DNA from: Sarcophilus harrisii
Taxonomy: Eukaryota; Chordata; Mammalia; Dasyuromorphia; Dasyuridae
Direction: 5' to 3'
NCBI RefSeq assembly: GCF_902635505.1
Contig: NC_045428.1
Coordinates: 432,985,106-433,049,105 of the forward strand
DNA: 64,000 nt
The translations under genes and the position numbers were made by a program. The notes below the pieces were generated by a model, which ran no database searches, was not told the origin of the DNA, and saw only the letters and a program-made list of their open reading frames with translations. Shown here piece by piece: positions 58,101 to 64,000 of the stretch (positions are counted from its first letter, which is position 1; the number at the start of each line of letters is the position of its first letter).

Positions 58101-60977
58101 TGAACTGACCCAAAACAACAAACAAATTTTCCCCATGTATAATTAACTGAATGAAGAAAAGGCCTCTAGAATGTGGGGTGGACCCTCTCTGGAGGAATGC
58201 TGGAAAACTTGAACAAGAATAACTTAAAATGGGAAGATATGGAATGGTTGGGAAATCCCACAGCAATGAAATTATGTATTCACTGAAATACTGAAGGATA
58301 TAACTAAATGACCACCTTCTTTGTCATTAGAGTCAGTCCTGGGGTTAGGAAAATCACATCAGATTTGAGACTTTCTATGCTGCTGGGGAAATCAAGAAGC
58401 CTATTTGTAACTTAGGAGGGAACTGGCACTACAAATTAGTGTTGGGTTGTAGGTACTTAAATTATTCTCTTCTTCAATCAGATGTAGACAATTCTAACTG
58501 TCTACCACATCCACCAGCACTCTCCCTGTTCTTGCATTGCACACCATTTCGGATTACACATGATACTTTTGAGATAGCCTATTTTCTCTCCAGGCTGATA
58601 TTCATATTTATTTGGTCTAGAGACTTCAACTTATTGAGCTGGGGCCTCTGATCTTGTATTCCCAATTGATGACTATGATTATCATTTCTTTTCTTAACTC
58701 TTAGCATGGTATTTGGTCATTTGTGCAATGGAAAAAATGATGAGGAATAGTTTCTCACACCTCACAGGTGCCAGTTGCTGTCTTCTATTCTGCCAAAGAC
58801 ATACTAGTGTTCCAAGTCTATAGGTCAGCATCTTACTAGACTATGTATAATGCTATAATTAGAATTCAACCATAATTTTATTTATTTCCAAAGAGTTAAT
58901 TTATCAGTTTTTTTAAATATTAAATTTATGCTCATTTTACAATACAAAATAATTACCTGAAATTTATTATGGATTTTTTCTTGTGTATATTAACAAAGTT
59001 GTAGTATGGCTTGTGTCATACTAATATATAGCTTATTTTTGGACTTACTCATTTGGTTATCCTATACTGTTCTCTATTGCACTTGTACTCATACTTGCTA
59101 TATAGGACAAAGAACAGAGGCATTGCAAAAAAAAAAAGCAGCTTTCATGATTTTTATGGATATGAAAAGTGGTGAATTATCATATTTTTTCTTACTTATA
59201 CAGTGGACAAGACTAGAATGATTCAGATAGATTTGGTAGATCTACTGTGATACCTTGCTTAATACTGTTAATAAAGGTGAGGCAATTAATAGAGAAACCA
59301 CACATCATTCAAAAATAGGAGGGATTTTTAGCTTTTTAAATGTTTCCTTTGAAGATCAGAAAATATGAAAAATAGATGAAAAGAGACCCCCAAAGTGAAT
59401 GATACAAGAGCTAGAATCAAGTAACCAAGTGGAAGAGCAAAGGTGATGCTGAATAGAATAGAGAAAAGAAGTTTGACATGAAAAGGGAACTGATGACAAG
59501 AGAAAATTCAGATATAAAGTAAAATCGATATATCTAGAATCATAAAGGAATAAGAGAGATAGCTTTAAGAGAAACAGGATTTCTATAGCAAGGGAATAAG
59601 GCTATAATTTCTTGTGAATTCATTTCTTTCTGAAAATGAAAAAAATTTAGCAGAAAAGCTAAAAATAATTGACTTGATCAAAATTATAAACTCCTACAGA
59701 ATATACAGTGTTGTATACATGTCCTATGTAGTGTCTAGCACATTTTTTGGGTTTAGTAAGCTTTAAATAATAACTAAAGTTTGTTTAAATTAACAGGAGA
59801 ACAATGTATAAATGTGATTGATGGACAGTCAATTCATGCCCCTTCCTTACATAAAATCTATTGGAAATATAAATATAACAAAGACCTTTGAATTGATCAG
59901 CATAAGAAACTATGGGTAAAGGAATTTTTTTCCAACAAGCAGTTAACAACATCTAAGGAATCAAATTTATTGGCAACTCCAAGGTGCCTGAGGTTGATAG
60001 AAGTCAAGTGACTTATATAGGGTGACACAACCAGTAACTTTTACAAGTGAAATTTTAATTAATGTCTTCTTGACTCCATATCTAGCTCTCTTACTCTTTT
60101 GAGGCACCTCCGCACTTACTCATAAAAAAGCACTGAATTCAACAATCCATTAGAGGAGGCATATATTAGGCTACACATTTATGTGTTGTTTTATTTCAGA
60201 AGTTAGAAGGGAGGAAAGTGAAGAAATCAAATTACCCACTCAGAAAGGAGAACTGGGAACTCAAAAGGTAGCACATGGCTAATCATATTAGGCACTAAAT
60301 TTTTTATCTGGAGATTGATCAGTTGTAATGCTCTACAAACCATACTCTTGCTCTTGGTAAATCAAACAGAAAACCTTGGGCAAATGCAATTTTGTCCAAA
60401 AGGAGGACATATTTGAAAACACATTTTTCTAAAGATTTAAACAGTTTTAAAGAATTTTATAGGTCAATGAATTTAATTATTTTGTTCCAGCTAATTAAAA
60501 CATCACTGTAGAATTCTAAGGGATAGGATTGTTCAGTAGTTTTTCTTGTGATTCAAATATTTCTTGCTTGAGTCTTTAGTGTGGGAGAGAATGAAATACA
60601 AGATGTGACATTGGGATCTGTTAGACTACCTCCCTACACATTTAACAGGAAATCTAGCAAGATACTTTGCCTGGTCCCCTGATGACTAGGTAAATACCAA
60701 TGATTAATAGGAAGCCCCATACAGGGAGATTGTGAACAGAAAACCAAGACACTTTATAGTTTCATATAACTTTGAAAGAGCAATGAAAAGACTGAAAGAT
60801 CATGCCCAAATATCTCCCCCCACCTTGATACTACAGTTTTATTTTATAAATGGACAATCATTTTCTTGTTAGCTGAGTTTTAAATGTATTTCTGTATTTA
60901 AATAAATTCACATTTCCAGAATAAAAGGAAATCAATTATTAGCTTAGAGCAAGGAAAGATCAATTGCCTATTTGTTG
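58101..60977. other. AT-rich intergenic DNA, few readable repeats
   Basis: Frames up to 71 codons have no family features. An L2-like tail may lie at 59690-59770 (AGTGTCTAGCACATTTTTTG). A SINE trace lies near 59975-60085 (GTGACTTATATAGGGTGAC). Nothing resembles an exon. Confidence 0.4.
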
Positions 60978-60983
60978 TTTATT
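60978..60983 (-). other. RXFP2: candidate poly(A) signal for RXFP2
   Basis: AATAAA on the minus strand about 420 bp after the RXFP2 stop codon, just beyond a SINE. It is the first perfect hexamer I see downstream. No transcript evidence; an upstream variant signal could be used instead. Confidence 0.3.
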
Positions 60984-60997
60984 GAATCTATAAGAAT

Positions 60998-61172
60998 AGA
61001 GGATTTTTGGCTTAGAGATCTAGTTCAATCATCTCATTTTATAGATGAGGGAACTGAGGCTTAAACAGGTGAAATGATTTGGACAATGTCACACAACTTG
61101 TAAGTGCCTAAGGTGGGATTTGATTCCAGATCTTCTTGACTCCAAGTCCAATTCCCTATCCATCATACCATG
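60998..61172 (-). repeat. MIR-type SINE, minus, probably in the RXFP2 3' UTR
   Basis: GATCTAGTTCAATCATCTC, TATAGATGAGGGAACTGAGG, GGACAATGTCACACAACTTG, TGGGATTTGATTCCAGATC and CCCTATCCATCATACCATG. It lies 228 bp after the stop codon. Confidence 0.75.
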
Positions 61173-61399
61173 ATGCAATACTTCTTCTTGTAGGTAAATG
61201 AGGAATGGACAGAATGATTCTTACACAAATGATAATCAAAAAGCTTGGGTGCCAAAATGCTAAGAGTTACACAGGAGGGTGAATCTTGCAGATAGATTTG
61301 CTGCTGGTAAAGATGAAAGATATTTCTGAAGTCATCTTCTTGAAATGACATGAAATCCACAGAGTCTACTCCAACTTCTAGTGGTCTTACAATCAAAAG

Positions 61400-61665
61400 T
61401 CATCGCAAGCAAGTAGGTTTTGTAATACTATCCCCTAGAGTTACTTTGTTCAATACTCCAAGTTTCAGGGAGGAGGAATCATTTGTCCAAACAATGGAAG
61501 TAGATAAACTTTTCTTTTCACTTTTGAATATTGACCTTCTCCGATGCTTGTGTATTAGTTGCTTCAATTTATCCTTAAAGAAGCTGGTTGTAAGTGTGTA
61601 GAGGATGGGGTTCAAGGCACTGTTTATTGGCAGAAAAAAAATTACAATCCAAGAAGTGATTGTGC
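61400..61665 (-). CDS. RXFP2: RXFP2 (LGR8) last coding exon: TM7 end and cytoplasmic tail
   Basis: RXFP2 is the Gs-coupled leucine-rich-repeat GPCR for INSL3, acting in the plasma membrane in gubernaculum and germ cells (family knowledge). A minus-strand acceptor (TTTCCTTCTCTAG, AG at 61666-61667) opens the exon, whose first two bases complete a Gly codon. Then come [19 protein letters not shown] and the full NPILY (NPxxY of TM7), [18 protein letters not shown] (helix 8) and a tail with [22 protein letters not shown] and [12 protein letters not shown] lies at 61400-61402. There are 87 whole codons, all open. As I recall, the human tail ends GDSIMKPVS, so this one is two residues longer. Upstream exons (LDLa, LRRs, TM1-6) must lie beyond 64 kb: none is visible in the 2.3 kb of intron here. 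The family match is strong; the exact splice position is inferred. Confidence 0.95.
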
Positions 61666-61879
61666 CTAGAGAAGGAAATGAGATGCTTAATTATGGGAGA
61701 CTATTTGTTTTATTTTTATTTTATAAAAGAATATACAAACATTTTAGGGTTAAGACAATTTTTGAGGGACATATGATGCCTTTAAGTTTTTAGCTTTCCC
61801 ACTTTTTGAAATCTCTAAGAAAATTTACTAAGAAAAAGTAAAGACCAACAATTAAAAATGGCAATGTTTGGCTCTAATC
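61666..61879 (-). other. start of the last RXFP2 intron (3' end of intron)
   Basis: Contains the polypyrimidine tract and acceptor. No other exon is visible from here to the window edge. Confidence 0.6.
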
Positions 61880-62475
61880 ATACAAAATCACAGATTTCTG
61901 ATTGAAAAATCATTTAGTTCAGTCCACACTTGAACGGAAACCATGGCCACTACATGCCCAGCAACTGGCCATACAGCTTTTGCTTGAAGATATCTCGGAA
62001 AAGACAATCTAAATCAAAGTTTGGACAGTTTTAATGATCAGGAAATGAGTCTTTATCTTGAGCTAATATTGACTTCTCTGAACATTTCTCTTGATTTGAT
62101 TCCTGATTCTACCCGTGAGGGTAAACAGAACAATTTTAAGCTTCTTCATTTTATAGCTCTTTCTATAACTGAAGTCAGCTATCAAGCCACTGCCCTTTCA
62201 CCTCAATTTTTCTCTTCTTTAGATCAAATAAACATACGCAGTTCCTTTAGCTCATCTCCTTAGGGTATAATATTGAAGCCCATCCTCAGAGATGGAGGAT
62301 GATTATCTTCCTTTGAAGACTGTACAGCTGATCAATGTCCTTTCTAAAAGAGAGTGCCCAGAACTGAATTTAGCATTCCAGATCTGGTCTGACTAGGGCA
62401 GAGTAGTGACTCTATCCCTTCTCTAGTCCTCGATACTAGCCATTAGCTTCTTTAATGCAACCTATGATCCACGCT
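61880..62475 (+). mobile_element. L3/CR1-type LINE 3' fragment in the RXFP2 intron
   Basis: TTTTGCTTGAAGATATCTC, CATTTCTCTTGATTTGATTC, AGTCAGCTATCAAGCCACTG, GCTGATCAATGTCCTTTCTA, GCCCAGAACTGAATTTAGC, CCAGATCTGGTCTGACTAGG and TTTAATGCAACCTATGATCC follow the CR1/L3 3' end in order. Very old. The 80-codon frame over it is a by-product. Confidence 0.8.
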
Positions 62476-62757
62476 GGACAGCTAGGGGGCACAGTGGATA
62501 GAGTATTGGGCTTAAAGTTAGGAAGGATTGAATTCAGATTCAACCTCAGTCACTTATTTGATATCTGATTTGGGGCAAATTATTAACCTCTGTTTGCCTC
62601 AGTTTCATCAACTGTAAAAAAGAAATTAATACCACTGCCTACCTCCTAGGATCATTGACAGGATCAAATGAAATAATATTTATCAAGTATTTAGCACAGT
62701 GCCTGGTGCATGCAAAGTACTATATATGTGTTATCATTACATTACTGTATCTGCTAA
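62476..62757 (+). repeat. tRNA-derived SINE with THER-type 3' end, plus
   Basis: GGACAGCTAGGGGGCACAGT and GGATAGAGTATTGGGC head, TTTGGGGCAAATTATTAACC, GAAATAATATTTATCAAG and GCACAGTGCCTGGTGCATGC. Begins directly after the L3/CR1 end. Confidence 0.85.
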
Positions 62758-63254
62758 AATCTAAGCATTTAAAGCTGTCGCGTATCTACTAGCATAAAAA
62801 CCTAGGAAAAAAGGGAAATGAGATTGGTTGGGGCAAACATTTTCCGGGTGAAGTCAAGCTGTCTATGATCATTTCCTTTTCAAAATATTTATTAATCATC
62901 CATTTAATGATACATCCTACAGTTTTTACCAGGAATCAAAGTTAAGCTTGCTGACTCAGAGTTCACAGAAGCTTTTCTTTTCCTTTTATTGAAAATGGGA
63001 TAGCCCTTTGCCTTCTCAGGTCTTATGGCTATTCTTATATTCTTCATGATATTTCAGAGATCATTAACACTGGTTCAGCAATCAAATCTAATAACATGTT
63101 TAGTGTCCTGGAATGTAGTTCTTATGTTATCAAGGGAATCTGAATGCTACTGTCTCCCTTTCTTATTATTTCCTAATACACTACTATTTCCCCCATTTAT
63201 AATGCTTTTTTTTTTTTTTACAGAAAAATGAGATCATTATGAAATTTTTTTCTT
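62758..63254. other. intron sequence, nothing recognised
   Basis: A 68-codon frame at 63025-63231 ends in a T-run and has no family features. Confidence 0.4.
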
Positions 63255-63440
63255 AGCAGTATGACTTAGCAGAAGGAAGACAGCACTTGGAACCTGATGA
63301 TCTGGGTTTAAAAATTTTAGTTCCTCTATTTACTAGTCACTTAACTTTTCCAAGCCTCAGTTTCCTTATCTGGTGAGATGAGAAGGTTAGACTAGAGGAC
63401 TCTAAATATCATTCTGCTTCTAAAACTATGATCCTATGAT
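63255..63440 (+). repeat. SINE, plus
   Basis: AGTATGACTTAGCAGAAGGA head, CCTGATGATCTGGGTTTAAA, CAAGCCTCAGTTTCCTTATC and AAAACTATGATCCTATG. Confidence 0.7.
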
Positions 63441-63738
63441 GTAAGATGACTGTGAATTTTGGAACACTATAATCCCCAAAGGATCAAAATTGCAAATGAG
63501 CCTGGGCTCCCTCAGGTTACAGAAATGGAGCACAAGTGCTCACTTTTTGGGGGGGGACAAATCTCAAGGACACACCCGTCCAAAATTGTCTCTTGTCTAA
63601 CCTAGCCCAGTTGTAATGGACAGTTCACCACCAGACTGGTCACAGAGTGAGGAATTTTCTGATAACTGTAATTCTTAAAGAATTTCCATGGAAGAGTTTT
63701 AACCGGGGCCAATTAAGTTAATGTGTTTATCAGTTTCA

Positions 63739-64000
63739 ATTGATCAGTGATGGACAGAAGCAGCTACACCCAAAGAAAGAACACTGGGAAATGAATGTAA
63801 ACTATTTGCATTTTTGTTTTTCTTCCCAGGTTATTTTTACCTTCTGAATCCAATTCTTCCTGTGCAACAAAAGAACGGTTCAGTTCTGTACACATATATT
63901 GTATCTACAATATACTATAACATATTTAACATGTATAAGACTGCTTGCCATCTAGGGGAGGGGATGGAGGGAGGGAGGGAGGGAAAAGTCGGAACAGAAG
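63739..64000 (+). mobile_element. L1 3' UTR, plus, cut by the window end
   Basis: TTGATCAGTGATGGACAGAA, GCAGCTACACCCAAAGAAAG, AACACTGGGAAATGAATG, TTCTTCCTGTGCAACAAAAG and TTGCCATCTAGGGGAGGGG. Same 3' UTR lineage as the copies at 2.5, 14.0 and 40.6 kb. Confidence 0.85.

Noticed and set aside
61350-61601. Plus-strand 83-codon frame
   Set aside because: Antisense shadow of the RXFP2 terminal exon.

Overview
The window is mammalian nuclear DNA, almost certainly from a marsupial. The evidence is the interspersed repeats: marsupial-type L1 3' ends with a conserved ORF2 C-terminus and 3' UTR, tRNA-derived SINEs of the MAR/WSINE type (head like GGCAGCTAGGTGG, tail CCCCAATTGCCTCAGC plus A-run), BovB-like RTE fragments, and many old MIR/THER core-SINEs and L2s. 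The SINE tail form leans towards an Australian lineage, but that is a weak inference. Outside one CpG island the sequence is AT-rich, and most long open frames are low-complexity artefacts.

Two host-gene features are recognisable. (1) The last coding exon of RXFP2 (relaxin/INSL3 receptor 2, LGR8) lies on the minus strand at 61400-61665, with a 3' splice site, the NPxxY motif of TM7 and the cytoplasmic tail. The rest of the gene must lie to the right, beyond 64 kb. (2) An intronless, broken retrocopy of FRG1 lies on the minus strand at about 56.2-57.0 kb. A CpG island at about 5.87-6.77 kb is the only clear promoter-like region. It lies about 55 kb downstream of the RXFP2 stop; since FRY follows RXFP2 in the same orientation in other mammals, the island may belong to that side of the locus, but no exon could be assigned.

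Layout: 0-5.8 kb, old SINEs, a 5'-truncated L1 with target-site duplication (TSD) and an L2 end. 5.87-6.87 kb, CpG island and a (TG)n. 7-13.4 kb, SINEs, an RTE fragment and an L2. 13.9-15.7 kb, a solo LTR split by an L1, with a sister solo LTR at 20.9-21.4 kb. 22.6-28.0 kb, three long GA/TC tracts, one a hairpin, and a three-layer repeat nest. 28-37 kb, sparse, with an unassigned stretch at 31.4-33.5 kb and a repeat-poor AT-rich stretch at 33.8-36.0 kb. 37.4-42.0 kb, L2, RTE and a minus-strand L1. 42-55 kb, SINEs, a SINE-in-SINE, microsatellites and a mariner-like MITE. 55.4-57.0 kb, an L1 end and the FRG1 retrocopy. 60.9-64 kb, the RXFP2 3' end and last intron with L3/CR1, SINE and L1 insertions.

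No operon, CRISPR, tRNA, rRNA or novel multi-gene system was found. The most useful leads are the RXFP2 3' end with its open in-frame extension past the stop codon, the orphan CpG island, the FRG1 retrocopy and the nested and hairpin repeats.
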